Source: Pseudopyrenochaeta lycopersici (taxonomy: Eukaryota; Ascomycota; Dothideomycetes; Pleosporales; Pseudopyrenochaetaceae). From it: a DNA stretch of 64,000 nt. Both the position numbers and the translations under genes were made by a program. The notes under the pieces are model-generated. The model saw only the letters and a program-made list of their open reading frames with translations. It was not told where the DNA came from and made no database searches. The stretch is from NCBI GenBank assembly GCA_003313425.1, contig NHZP01000069.1:181093-245092 (forward strand). Direction: 5' to 3'. How positions within the stretch are numbered: position 1 is the first letter of the stretch; the number at the start of each line of letters is the position of its first letter. This document shows positions 21,911-32,839 of the stretch, one piece after another.

Positions 21911-22144
21911 CTTAGCGTGCTCAAATTAGGTATAGGCAGTAATCAAAGCTTGCCAGAGTGTCTGATTGATGGGATAACCCGCAGGTGGTTTCTCATGATC
22001 GTAACACTACCACTTACCTACTGCTTACAGCCTATCCTCTGCCGCCCACTGCCTATCCTTCACCGACTGCCTATTCTTTACCGCCCCCTGGCTGTCCTAC
22101 GTCACCCACTACCTGCCGCCTCTTGCCATCCGAGGTTCTCCATC

Positions 22145-23575
22145 ATGACTGCGACTGAAAACGCAATTCACCCAGTGCGTTCCTGGCTCGGCATTCCTTA
22201 CGCCACCGCGGAACGCTTCCAGCGGCCCATCTTGCTGCCATTTAACCAGGACCGGTCCTTCGATCATCTCGGCCCTGCGCCGTTGCAAGCCGGCGACACC
22301 AGCTGGCTCAATGCTGAGAACGGGCTCAGTGAAGACTGCCTGAACTTGAATGTCTGGGCACCCACAGACGCTAGTGAAACATTGCTCCCTGTGATAGTTT
22401 ATATCTACGGTGGTGGGTTTGCAGTTGGTTCAAACACTCAGGTTACGTCGAACGCCTCAGCTCTTGCCTCGACCGGTCGTGCCATCGGCGTCTCCATAAA
22501 CTACAGACTTGGAGCGTTCGGCTGGCTCTCGCTCTCTCAGTATGGGGGGATCTTTGCAGATGCTACCAACCTCGGACTGCGGGACATAATCACCGCACTT
22601 CAGTGGGTGCAGCAAAACATCGCCCGTTTCGGAGGTAACCCTCACAACGTCACTGTTGCTGGTCACAGCGCCGGGGCCTATTCCGCGATTGGCCTCACCG
22701 CTACTCCGGCCGCTAAAGGCCTCTACAAGCGTCTCGCCGCATTCTCTGGTGGCGCCTCCCATCTTGTTCCCGCCTGGTGGGCTGAAGAACTCGCAATCAA
22801 GTTCCTCACCGCACTCGGCATAGCTGATAATCCTGAGCAAGTGCTGACTTTGGACGCGAAGCTCCTCACTGAAACGTTCACCAAGGTTAGCTCCGGCGAG
22901 ATTGGCGATCGACACGGTGCAGATAACACCACGATTGGCATCGTGGACGATCACTCTCAGCCTGGAGCCGTTCTCGCTAACACGCCGCTGCATGTTCTTA
23001 AATCTGGGGACTGCCGCGACGTAGACATACTCTTCAGCACGACGTCGAATGAGGTGGACTGGTACGTTCGTAACGCTACCAAGAGGTACGATCCAGGCAA
23101 CATCCAAAACGTGGTCGACGAGCTTATATGGAAGTCTCGCATCCCCCGGAGTCGTGCCCGAAGCATCGTCGCCGCATATAATGTCAATGGGCGCTCTCCG
23201 ATCGAGGTTCGAGGGGCGCTATTTACCGACTATTCTTTCACTCTGCCCGCCGCCCGCGCAGCACTTGCGCATGCCGCGGCAGGTGGCAATGCCCGTCTGC
23301 TCACAGTCGGCCCTGTCGAAGGTGCACCTGCAGTGCACGGCACAGAGATGTACGGCATTGTCGGCCAGCAACGCCCAGGAGGCAGCGAAGAGCAAGTCAT
23401 CCGGGACACCTTCGTCCGCGACGCCCTCCTTGACTTCGCCGCCGCTAAACACGATCGACTTTGGCAAACCGTGACAACGGAGCCTATCTCACAAGGCATC
23501 GGCAACCTTCCTTACGACCCCACTGCCCGAGCGGCTGAAGTACTGCGTATCTTCAAAGACATTGTGCGGACATAG
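22145..23575 (+). CDS. type-B carboxylesterase/lipase, 476 aa
   Basis: An alpha/beta-hydrolase that should cleave carboxylic esters; substrate unknown. Seen: EDCLNLNVW (the type-B signature near the N-terminus), oxyanion loop YGGGF at residues 88-92, nucleophile elbow GHSAGA with Ser175, acid Glu303 in SNEVDW, and His398 in AVHGTEM. The triad is complete. The frame is open further upstream to ATG 21917, but that extension is a Pro/Leu-rich translation of degenerate C-rich repeats, so ATG 22145 (context CCATCATGA) is preferred. No signal peptide is evident from this start, suggesting an intracellular enzyme. It is single-exon, GC-rich and free of RIP, an intact gene stranded between transposon remains. 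Length is slightly short for the family (usually about 500-560). Confidence 0.9.
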   Translation: MTATENAIHPVRSWLGIPYATAERFQRPILLPFNQDRSFDHLGPAPLQAGDTSWLNAENGLSEDCLNLNVWAPTDASETLLPVIVYIYGGGFAVGSNTQVTSNASALASTGRAIGVSINYRLGAFGWLSLSQYGGIFADATNLGLRDIITALQWVQQNIARFGGNPHNVTVAGHSAGAYSAIGLTATPAAKGLYKRLAAFSGGASHLVPAWWAEELAIKFLTALGIADNPEQVLTLDAKLLTETFTKVSSGEIGDRHGADNTTIGIVDDHSQPGAVLANTPLHVLKSGDCRDVDILFSTTSNEVDWYVRNATKRYDPGNIQNVVDELIWKSRIPRSRARSIVAAYNVNGRSPIEVRGALFTDYSFTLPAARAALAHAAAGGNARLLTVGPVEGAPAVHGTEMYGIVGQQRPGGSEEQVIRDTFVRDALLDFAAAKHDRLWQTVTTEPISQGIGNLPYDPTARAAEVLRIFKDIVRT

Positions 23576-23879
23576 TATCGGTGCCTGCCAGAACATTTGG
23601 ACCCCCCAACTCCCTACGACCGATAGGAATTACTGCAAACTATAACCTGCAATGAAATACTAGGTTGGCTATAGTCAGCTAGCAGCTAGGGTTAGTAAAG
23701 GTTTACACAGCGTGAGGTCACTGTAGGCAGGCAATCGGACACAGGATCGATTGGTGGTCTGCCAAAGCAGAACGGGATGCATTGAGCGCGACGAATCCTT
23801 AATGTCTTGAACCTTAACGTGTTTTACAAGCGAGTGCGCACCCCACCAACCCTCTGCAACGCGTGAACTCCCAGCTATA
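23576..23879. other. 3' flank of the carboxylesterase
   Basis: Mixed-composition sequence with no recognisable gene; likely includes the terminator of the esterase transcript. Confidence 0.4.
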
Positions 23880-24180
23880 ATGGCACCCCCAACTAAAGCC
23901 CAGCCCGCTTCTCATGAGGCTGATATTTACCTTGCTATATCAGCTCTTCAGCAAAATCAATTCAGAGTGAGGTAGTTGCTGCACAGACGTTCAATTTCTT
24001 TCGAGATACCCTCCACCGCCGACGCGCTAGCAGGCGTGCCCGACGCGACTGCCAGCCTAACTCAAAGAAGCTCAGCCAGCTGGAAGAAGAGGTGATTGTC
24101 AAATATATACTCGACCTAGATCAGCGTGGGTTTGCGCCTACGTAAGCGGCTGTACTTGATATAGCTGATAATGTACATCT
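23880..24180 (+). pseudogene. pogo transposase N-terminal fragment
   Basis: ATG 23880 opens MAPPTKAQPASHEADIYLAI, an N-terminal layout common in fungal pogo transposases (basic start, then LAISALQQNQF). After a frameshift near 23970 it continues as VVAAQTFNFFRDTLHRRRAS (helix-turn-helix) and KLSQLEEEVIVKYILDLDQR (second DNA-binding half), then a TAA. Similarity fades after about 24180; the catalytic domain is missing. It is a different subgroup from the intact element at 4329-6452. Confidence 0.7.
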
Positions 24181-25275
24181 CGTCATCAGAAGTGACGTCT
24201 TTGCCTGTGTTTGTGTTCCTCGAACTGTGTTCCCGTATGTATGCCGTACTCGAACCCTCGTGTGTGCAGCATTGTTCAAGGCTCGTAGAGGCACGGTTGC
24301 CTCGTGCTTTGCGTCTGCAATACCTTCAGTCTCCCCCTAGCGTTCAGCTGTCGTATGTGCTAGCTTGCCCCGATACCCCCAGGGCCTAGAATATGTTCCC
24401 CGATCTCTGATGTTCTCTAAGTGTAGTGATGCCGTCCACTAGGTTCCTATGTGGCCGTGTTCTGTGGTGTGACCTGCCACCGGGCGCAGCGGCAGCAGCA
24501 TTTCGTCGTGACGCGGCTCCGCAAGAGCGATGCTCCGCTCGTGCGTGCCGTCGAGCCTACTGAGCATGAGAGCTCTCGCGCAAATCTCCTCAGACCTTGT
24601 CAGGTGTGTCGAAGGGGCACCACTCCCTCAACACGTGGGACGACAGTGGACGAGGCTGTCTGATGATCTGTAAGTGTGTTGTGGCACCGATGGTAGCATG
24701 CCGGGTGTCTGTGAGGTGATTCGCGTGGGAGGTGGTGCTGTTCAGCCCGAGGGCTCGTCGATGCGGGACGTCGCAGACATTGTCGGTTGGCGATGGGCTC
24801 ACCAGAAAGCCCATCAGTGACTGTGTTATGTGTGTTGTGGCCATGATGCTCAAGGGGTGTCTGGGCTCCGTCGTCGCATCTTGCTTCGCTGTGTCGAGGC
24901 TAGATGGCTGCCGCTGCATTTGGTGGGCGTATCATGTTAAGCAGCTTGCTCGCAGGCTTTGCTCTCTGTGCCAGCCAGGGCCGCAACAGCGGCTCTACAG
25001 GTACCAAATCGACGCGGGGGGACGCGCGATGGCCTGTAGAGACCGTTCCGGCCACTGGCAGGTGTTTTTGATGCTTTTTGTGATGGTGATTCCAAAAAAT
25101 GATTTCTCGCTTTTTGTCGTGTTTTTCAAGAGGTCAACAACGCCCTTACACTCCCGCTGCACACTTCGACTTCTAAAGAGAGCTAGCAGGCGCAGCGCGT
25201 GTGCAGAGAAGCTTCGAAAATCATGCGCCACACTTTGAGCGATTTCGACATAGCGCAGGTGTACAATATAGGCCG
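24181..25275. other. GC-rich region without a recognised gene
   Basis: Several open frames exist on both strands (for example 24732-25238 + and 24590-24919 -), but none shows a recognisable domain and they overlap one another. This is expected by chance at this base composition. Confidence 0.4.
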
Positions 25276-25281
25276 CTGCTG

Positions 25282-25343
<62 letters not shown>
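25282..25343 (+). repeat. (CTA)n microsatellite, about 20 units
   Basis: Perfect trinucleotide repeat preceded by three CTG/GCT units. It encodes poly-Tyr or poly-Val in overlapping frames, which are artefacts. Confidence 0.97.
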
Positions 25344-25435
25344 GGGCTAATAGTCGCCAGAACTTTGTTAAATTTCCAGAAACCGTCCGTGCCGACTGTT
25401 AGGATCCGGGATCCTAGACGGAGAAGGAACACCCC

Positions 25436-25560
25436 AAGAACTGGCGACCAGTCAGGAGGCGCCAGTGTCCCACTCTGTTACACGTCACGTGACCGCTCGC
25501 TCTGCCAAGGATGAGCGCTCGCTGCGCTCGCTGCGCTCGCTGCGAGCGCGACGAGCACGT
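25436..25560. repeat. hairpin and CGCTCGCTG repeat cluster
   Basis: ACTGGCG and CGCCAGT form an inverted pair near 25440-25470. TCACGTGA is a palindrome at about 25486. From 25508 GCTCGCTGC is repeated three times and then mirrored by GCGAGCGCG. The function is unknown. Confidence 0.5.
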
Positions 25561-25580
25561 TAGGTATATAGATCATCGCA

Positions 25581-26087
25581 ATGAACCCCTATGGCTCATT
25601 GTGTTTAACTCAATATTATACTCTACAGTATAGTGATAGCAATACCGATTGTTCTCAACTCTTAATACTCTTTTCAGAAGCACCCTCTTACTGTCTTAGT
25701 ATTAAGAACCCCCGTCCATTAAGTCCCTCACTCTATCCCGGAGAACCAACCTTGCGGTCTCATCAGTTATCCTCACCGATAGCTTTTAAGATCTTCACAC
25801 CGACCCGGATTCTTGGTCAAATTTCCGCAAAACGGCCGTGCACGCGTCTTTCACTCCCGATCGTCGTACCAGGCACCCCTAAACTATTCTTTTCCTACCG
25901 GCAGCTTGGTTTCTTGTTCTCCATGATCCCACTGCATCTGCCATTCATTTACTTCGTGGGCCAGGTAGCCAGGATCGAGAGAGTCGCGTTCTTACTAGGG
26001 TGTGATGGCCAGAGCGCGCACGCTAACCGAGGATCGTCGCAGCCGAGACAAATAGATACATGCTACTCTACCAGGCAATGTCAGTAG
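25581..26087 (+). CDS. 168-codon open frame, unrecognised, doubtful
   Basis: It starts ATG 25581 and ends in TAG. The translation is Ser/Pro/Leu-rich with one hydrophobic stretch (FLFSMIPLHLPFIYFVG, about residues 112-128). There are no known motifs. It may be a chance frame; if real it would encode a small membrane-associated protein. Confidence 0.2.
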   Translation: MNPYGSLCLTQYYTLQYSDSNTDCSQLLILFSEAPSYCLSIKNPRPLSPSLYPGEPTLRSHQLSSPIAFKIFTPTRILGQISAKRPCTRLSLPIVVPGTPKLFFSYRQLGFLFSMIPLHLPFIYFVGQVARIERVAFLLGCDGQSAHANRGSSQPRQIDTCYSTRQCQ

Positions 26088-26128
26088 TAGGCAATATAGT
26101 AGGGCCGATACGACGGAAGTCCCGGAAG

Positions 26129-26135
26129 TATAAAA
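26129..26135 (+). promoter_or_regulatory. TATA-box-like TATAAAA
   Basis: TATAAAAGG followed by an A-rich leader, upstream of the small ORF at 26597 and of the decayed gene beginning near 27230. It could be their promoter or the remains of an LTR promoter. Confidence 0.35.
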
Positions 26136-26596
26136 GGCAAGAGAACACAGTAGAAGAAACAAAAAAATACGATCATGATCAACACATAATCCATTATCGC
26201 AATCATCAATTCTGAAAAGCGCATTTCAGCATTTTATCTGACAAGATGAGTTACGCTGGGATAGACAAAATGGCGCTGCGAATGCATTTTAGACAAGGAA
26301 AAATATGTAAAATAAGAGGAAGTAGATTATTCCCGCAAGTAATACTTTAATTTGTTAGATAATTGCTATATAGCTGTGCCATAAAGGGCGTTTAGTGGCC
26401 CAATCCCTAAAATAACCCCCCTGCAGAATTAGTGACCCCCCTGCAGAACTAGAACTAGTGCCCCTTACAAAGTGCTTCTAAGGTTTGATACTCGAATTTT
26501 ATTCACACCTGGTCGCATTACTGCAACAGTGCCAAAACATGGTCCTATATAAACCTTTGAATAGTAACCTAGAGTCTAATCCACCGACGTACAGCA

Positions 26597-26773
26597 ATGG
26601 CGAGAAAGGATCCTTCCAAGCTCAAATATCCTCAAAAAGCACATCCTACTCTCACGCGCGAAGAGGTAAAAGAGCGAGAACAGCAAAAGCAGAGAGAAAA
26701 GAGAGCTCGCCGAAGAGCTGAGAGAGCACGGGACGCTGCAAGAAAAGCAGCATCATTAGAACCGCAAATCTAA
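26597..26773 (+). CDS. 58-codon basic helical peptide, unrecognised
   Basis: ATG 26597 to TAA 26771-26773. The start is Lys/Pro-rich and is followed by a highly charged Arg/Lys/Glu/Ala helix (EREQQKQREKRARRRAERAR). Such segments occur at the N-termini of repeat-associated fungal proteins, so this may be a first exon of the decayed gene downstream. No catalytic feature is seen. Confidence 0.3.
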   Translation: MARKDPSKLKYPQKAHPTLTREEVKEREQQKQREKRARRRAERARDAARKAASLEPQI

Positions 26774-27229
26774 TTAGTCTCTTTTAACGCAGGCCAGTCA
26801 TGGTACGAGAACTCTCTTATTCTTTGGAAATTGAGACTAGTAAAACAGAAGCATAAGCTCAATCGGCGGACGTGTGGAGCCAGAGTCATCTGGAGAGCCT
26901 TCGAGCCCAGGAGGTCCGCAACATAAGCCAGGAGAGGCGGGACCAACAGGACGCAACATTATGTTAGATCCTAGTCTTTTGGAGGGAGGAGTACGGAGAT
27001 AAGGCGGGCGATGCAGTATTAGACTGATTCTGTCGCCTTCTCAGAAGGGAACTACAGTCGTTATTAATAACGGCGCTGAACTCGCTAGCTATCCAGTAGT
27101 AACGCGACCGCAGACCCACTTGCGGCTGTTGGCTCAAGTGCCCGTGCTTTCGCAACACTCACCCTCCCCACCCCCTTCTCCGAATCGTTCAGACAAGTCT
27201 ACTCTATTTATTTCACCTGAACTTCCTCT

Positions 27230-29651
27230 GGTGGGCTTAGCCGGGTTGGAATACCCTAGAGAACACGACTATCTTTCCCATCAATGCTTCGATGGTATGA
27301 CGACACATGACGTCGCAAATGAGGAGGGAGACGATACAAGCTCGCTAGGCTCAGTAAATGACCTCTAGCTAGAGGATACGCCATTTGAGCCAGAGCACGA
27401 CCATAGCTCCCGTGTATCCTCCGATAGCGCAAAAACACGTAGCCTTGTAGGGGAGAATAATAATGCAAGCTTACTAAGCCCAGTAAATGAGCCCTAGCTA
27501 GCAGATACGCCAAAGCACGACCGTTATGCCCGTCAGCCCTCCAACAGGACACAGGAGGGAAATGATGATACAAGCTCACTAAGCTCCATAAATGAATTCT
27601 GGCTGCAGGATACGCCATTCGAGCCACAGAACGACGAGGACGGCGAGGGCGGAAGTGAGCAAGAGCTGGATCACAGCGAGTATGGAGAAGACTTTGCGGA
27701 CTGTGCTAAAGAGCGTTGTCGAGAACGCATAACGACTGGAGGGGACAAGCACACCGCATGCTGGAGGAAACCGTCTGTGAACGGTGCTCGGCTGGAGAGA
27801 GTGTTGGTCACGACCATGGCTTAAGCTTGGCGGAAATGGCCGAGTTTTTCCGTAGCTCGGGATTATCCAATTCGATGACGAAAGTCAAGCATGCTCGACT
27901 AGCCTCAAGTGGAGAGCATCTTTGGAAGAGAGTCCTAACTGGCGGAGACGAACCTCCTATCATCAACATTGGGAAATCTCACTAGGGGGATCCTAATCTC
28001 TCCGTCATGTTTAACATCGACGCATTTGTCGCGGAAGCAGCGTCTTTCAAAGCTCTACGGGGATTTCGCTTTTCCTACTACCCTAAAGCCGTCCACAACC
28101 TCGATAAACCCATTCATATCTAGTTCCATGGACGGGAGCTACATCAATGTCAGCACATGCGCTTCGGCGAGGCTCTTCACGCCCAGTCGTTTTAGGTCTA
28201 TATTACCTTCCCGCGTATGCCGTAGACCCAGGAGACTTACCTTACCAAAGAACAGCATACACTGTGGATCGACGAAGTCGTCCTCCCTTCCCTGCGAGAA
28301 GTTTTGTCGCCGACATTAATACAGCATTTGCCACCAACGTGGGCCCATAGAGCGAGCAAGATAAGAGCTAAGCATAACAAACATAGAACTCGGGATGTTG
28401 GGGGGACTAATCCGATCCATTATCCAGTCAAAGGGGAGTATATGCCTAGCCTATAGGAGCGCATGCTGGAAAAGCTCTTAAAGCTAAGCCTAGCAGAGTT
28501 CCGTGGGATGTTCATAGTCATCTATATATATAGAACCAAACTCGTGTAGTATGATAGCAGCTTCTCCAGGCTACGAGATAACTTTACGACAAGGTTAGGG
28601 TCAATCGTCGACGTAGATCATCTTATCCTACCTAAGACATTCGTCGACGTTAGAAAGGAGTGTATCTCGTTGCATAGCAACCGTGTTCATTAGTAGAAGA
28701 GATGTTGTCTGCGGCAGTGGGGCGCATCAATGAATCCCGCAACCACGTCAGAATGCGGTCTTACCCCGTGAATGGTCTTCGAGATGCAGTAAGCATGAAT
28801 CTTAATGTTTCCCAAAAGCATTCAATGCATTCGCAGGGCCTCGTTTACGCACAACGTTACGGGAGTTGCAAAAGAGGCCTTTGATGCACGAAAGGTGTTT
28901 CCGTTCACAAATAAAAACATTGAGAGTTTGCTAATTCCCGTGAATCTCCTCCAGTTGTGGTCTCGAGCAGGAGGTAGTTTCAGTCGCAGTAACAACATTA
29001 ATGACCTTGTAGTCGCTGCTGGACAACGGTCATACATCAATTCTTGTAACGGACTAGGCCTATGTTCCGAGGCTGCGCCATCGTGCACAGATATACGGCT
29101 CGTGCGGGTGCCTCGCGCTCGTGAACTTTATAACCTCGCGTGGCACTTAATCCTCCCCTTTTCTTCCCATCTTGGTTGTAGATAGCATCTGGACTAGACA
29201 GCTGGAATCCAGTTACTAGAGACCGCTCACAATTCTAAGAAACGGCTGAATCTTAGTTTGGAGACTTCCCAAGATAGAAAGTTTGGAACTCAGGAAGAGT
29301 ATCGAGTATCGTGGGCTCTGCTCCATGAACTTAACCTTAATTCCATAACGTGTAGGCTGGCGGAACCTTAGCCTTACTTATCCATCCCGACAGAGGAGGC
29401 TTTAACTTTCCTTCGCTGGGAGCTAAACCAGTGGCTCGGTGCCTTCAACCACATTCGCTAAAGCAATACCCTACTAACGCCGGAGACAGGCGCAATAGGA
29501 ACTATGCTCGCAAGAGTGATTAAAGTTTCCTGCAATAGCGGAATATATAGATTACCTTGCGACCTGTACCGCGATTTATAGATTTCTAAGACGGATGTTA
29601 AGTAGCGCGGACTGCGCTTTAGAGATACGGTAGAGGAAACTAGTATGTTTT
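27230..29651 (+). pseudogene. decayed fungal repeat-associated family gene, 5' part
   Basis: Conserved blocks recur in one direction but in different frames. There is an acidic Asp/Glu/Ser-rich N-terminus with internal repeats (27320-27640). Then come GLSLAEMAEFFRSSGLS (27810), MFNIDAFVAEAASFKALRGF (about 28010), KAVHNLDKPIHI and LPPTWAHRASKIRAKH. IHYPVKGEYMPSL, LVYAQRYGSCK, FPFTNKNIESLLIPV, SIPTEEALTFLRWELNQWLG (about 29390) and RGLRFRDTVEETSMF (about 29610) follow. I recognise this order as a widespread, functionally uncharacterised protein family of filamentous fungi often found among repeats. It is broken by frameshifts and TAG/TAA. The gypsy element enters at 29652. Confidence 0.6.
27320..27640 (+). 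repeat. three imperfect ~110-120 bp coding repeats
   Basis: Each copy carries a CAAGCT(C/T)(A/G)CTAAGC-like segment, then GTAAATGA or ATAAATGA, then GATACGCCA and CACGACC-like ends. The translations share TSSLxSxN and DTPFEP motifs. It lies in the acidic N-terminal part of the decayed gene. Confidence 0.6.
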
Positions 29652-29953
29652 TGTCAGGGTTCAATCCTTTCAGGTTACTAGACGCAGGTGAAAGGGTTCA
29701 ATCCTTCCAAGTTACTAGACGCAGGTGAAAGGTAACGATCCTGCTAAGTTACTAGACGCAGGTGAAAGGTAACTGTTACCTCTTACCTTTCACTAAGCTA
29801 GGTAACTGGATCGGGACTAGCCTGCTCTAGCTTATGTATATAGGCAGCACCTCTCCCCCAAAGGTGAGAGGTATCTGCTATTTTATCCATTTCCTTTTAA
29901 ATTGAGTTTCTTCAACTAAGACCGTCCTAACTGTGCGTGTTAACTGCCTTACA
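29652..29953 (+). repeat. gypsy 5' LTR
   Basis: 302 bp, containing three internal copies of GTTACTAGACGCAGGTGAAA. It differs from 37370-37671 mainly by transitions (for example GGGTTCAATCC here, GGGTTTAATCC there). A TATA-like TATGTATATAGG is present near 29833. Confidence 0.92.
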
Positions 29954-30649
29954 TAATAGCAGATCATACAGCGCTTTGGCTCCTCTCTGTGGTTAACACA
30001 CAGTTACTTAAGCTGTTACCTCTTAGGTAAGTTTAACAGTAAGGTAGTACTAACGTACTAGGACCAGATCCTATCCCCCCTTGGTTAAGCTTTGGGATAG
30101 CCCTCGCACGATAGTCGATTTACGGTGCTATCCTCTGCTACTAGTTTAGCTAAAATTTTATAAGCTATTCCCCCTTAGTTAAGCTTTAGAATAGCCTAGA
30201 ATTTACTAAGTTTCCTTGCTAGTAACCTATTTCGCACCTTAGTACTTGCGCTTTACGCTACCTAAACGCTAGGATTATTATTAACAAGACACGTCCTATT
30301 ATTCCCTTCCTTAAATAGGAACACTCTAGGGATTACTCTTACTTTTACACACTATAGTCTGTACGTGTGTTTTAATTACGCGCACGTGCTACCTTAAGCA
30401 CGCATTTACCCTCTAAAACTTCCTAATTAGGTAATTCTCTAAACTTAGCCTGTGCACGACACTCCTAAGTATTTCTCTTAGTCCTAGCAACCTTACCTAA
30501 CTAATAACACTACTTAACTAATAGTTAAATCTTAAGTCTGCTTACTAAAGCTTAAAGATTCCCTCTAGTTTTACTTTAACTTTTACTTTTACCTCTACAT
30601 CTACTCTTACTTCTATCTAACCTTCTTTATTCAGCCTAATAGCAGATAG

Positions 30650-32640
30650 CTCTTATAATAAAGGGTCCTCTAGCTAGCAGCCTAAATTTTAAGCCTATTA
30701 GAAAGACAACGCGTCAGCTAAAACACAGGCAGCTTATAATTAACTTAGAGAAAAGGCTCGTTAACGCTAGGAGAAGAATAAGAATAAGGCTATAGAGGAT
30801 TTAGAACTAGTTATCTTAGAAAACCCTGTTATTAAAGACGTAGAGTACCCTAAATTTGCGCTAATAAGCTTCCGTGCTAACTTATTAACTAAGGAAGTTA
30901 ACTTATATTCCTTCTCTCGCGATACAACACAGCGTGCTACGGGAGCTTATTAGATATAGCTACGTAAGGAAGCTACTAATCTAGGTCTCCCTAAAGACTT
31001 TAATAACTATCTTCCTCTAGGTAGCCTTCTAGGTTTGCTACTATCTATAAGCTTAAGTCTACCTACTTCTATTTAGTAATTAGCACCCTTAAGCATCTAG
31101 CTTATAAAGAACTACCCTAGTAAGTTCTTAAGCCTTAATCCTACGCAACTTACACGCCTAATAATACTATTTAGGTGTGCCCTACATACTCTTAACAAGG
31201 ATAAGAAGTTGTTAGAGACATACTACCTTAACGCTTCTACTCTAAAGCAGGAACTAACTAAACAACAATACAGCTTTACTTAATAAAAGGATAAGCTAGT
31301 TAAAGAATATAATAAGCTTAGTAAGTAGTAGAATAAGCTTATTACTAACTATAAGACCTTAGAAGGTTTATTATAAGAAATTAAGAACGAGCGTGACTCT
31401 GCGTTACGCGACTGTCTGTTATCTAGCTCTCCTAAGGTTTTAGGCCTTACTAGACTTACCTTATTACAGCCAGCCCTAGAAGCTATAAATAAGCCTCTGC
31501 TAGAAGGAATAAGTACGCCTACATAAATCCTCCTACGAGGTAACGCAGCGGGCGGTATTCTTAATAAGTTTAGTTCCCCTCAGCGTGTTCTGCTCTTAAC
31601 TAACCTTCCTCTTACTTGCGAATACTAAATATCCCTAGGCAATATAGTAACGCTAAGCCCTTATCTAACTAAGCTCTACTATAAGATTAAGGGGTTATAT
31701 TAGTTCTTATCTATAAAGAATAAGTAAATTCAGGTGCCTCTAGTATACTCTAGGGGTCCTAATTTTTATAAGTAGATTATAAAGATACTTAACTATTTTA
31801 AAAATAACAGGTTAGACTAGTAATATAATAACATGCGAGCATAATTTATCTTTTAAGCTACTAGCAGTTCTGCTTAAACCTTACTGCAAGAGCCTAATAG
31901 GCTTTTATATTAATATAAGGACGACTTTAAGTATTTTTATATCCTTAACTCTATCTTTAGTAACTATAACTACTATATTATAGTAAAATAGTAATATAAT
32001 ACTTTAGTCTTCCTAGAACGTAGCTCGCTAGAATACCCTACTACAGTTAAAGCATAGGCTCTGTTCCAGACAGAGTTTAACACTATCGCTACTTAGCTTA
32101 GATAGATTACTATGACTCGAGCGTATAAGCTTCGGGCTAAGCTTTTAGGCTATCTCTAACAGAGCCTTAGCAGCGCGCCCGCTGTCTATACTACTACTAA
32201 CTTCTAATCTTTTTATAATACATTTAATAATGCATGTCAGAGCTACGACCTCTAGCAATTGCCTTAGTATCTCGCTAATTAAATAAAAGGGCGTAACGCG
32301 CTAGCTAGACTAAGCCTAGCACCGCCTTATAAATTTGTTCTAAGGACGGCGGCGGATAAGCCTATTAAGAAAGCTAGTAAGCCTGCTCTAAGCCTATGTC
32401 TGTTGTTTAAAGATAATAGAACAGGTAACTACAAGCTGGCTAACAGTCCTAAGCCTTATAACGCGGACTCTAGCCGTAACTAGTATTAAGGAAATCCGCG
32501 CAGTAACCTAGCTACTAATTATTACGTGCACGTAAGCCTAGAGACTAGTAACTCTGACTATAAAGAAGCCTCTAACAGCAACAGTAACAAGGCTAAGGAC
32601 GTTATTTATTTAAGGAAAGAGTAACCCTAGATAAAAGTCC
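30650..32640 (+). pseudogene. gypsy gag relic
   Basis: Frame with frequent TAA/TAG. The coiled-coil-rich central part (31190-31420) is Lys/Leu/Glu-rich. A retrotransposon-gag-like region follows around 31700-32300. A clear CCHC knuckle was not found, possibly lost through Cys-to-Tyr changes. It is assigned mainly by position between the 5' LTR and pol. Confidence 0.6.
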
Positions 32641-32839
32641 TTTATCTAGGGTTAATAATTAGTCTTAGGAAACCGCGCTAGCTACTACCTACTAGGGCGG
32701 CATACACAAGCCCGTGGCACAGGCACTCCTGCGACGCACGTAAGCTGTCTAGAAAGATAAGCTATATCTAGACAGCTTAGACTAGTTCGCTTTCTTAAGC
32801 ATAATTAGATAATAAGAAAACGCCCTCTACGTTGCCTAG

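Noticed and set aside
21917..22144. Upstream ATG that would add 76 residues to the carboxylesterase
   Set aside because: The extension is a Pro/Leu-rich translation of degenerate C-rich repeats and is not like the family; ATG 22145 fits better.
22457..23505. Minus-strand open frames across the carboxylesterase (216, 91 and 82 codons)
   Set aside because: They are antisense shadows of a clear, motif-bearing plus-strand gene and carry no domain.
24995..25432. 145-codon frame with a poly-Val tract (-)
   Set aside because: It is built around the CTA microsatellite, with no domain and no support from neighbours.
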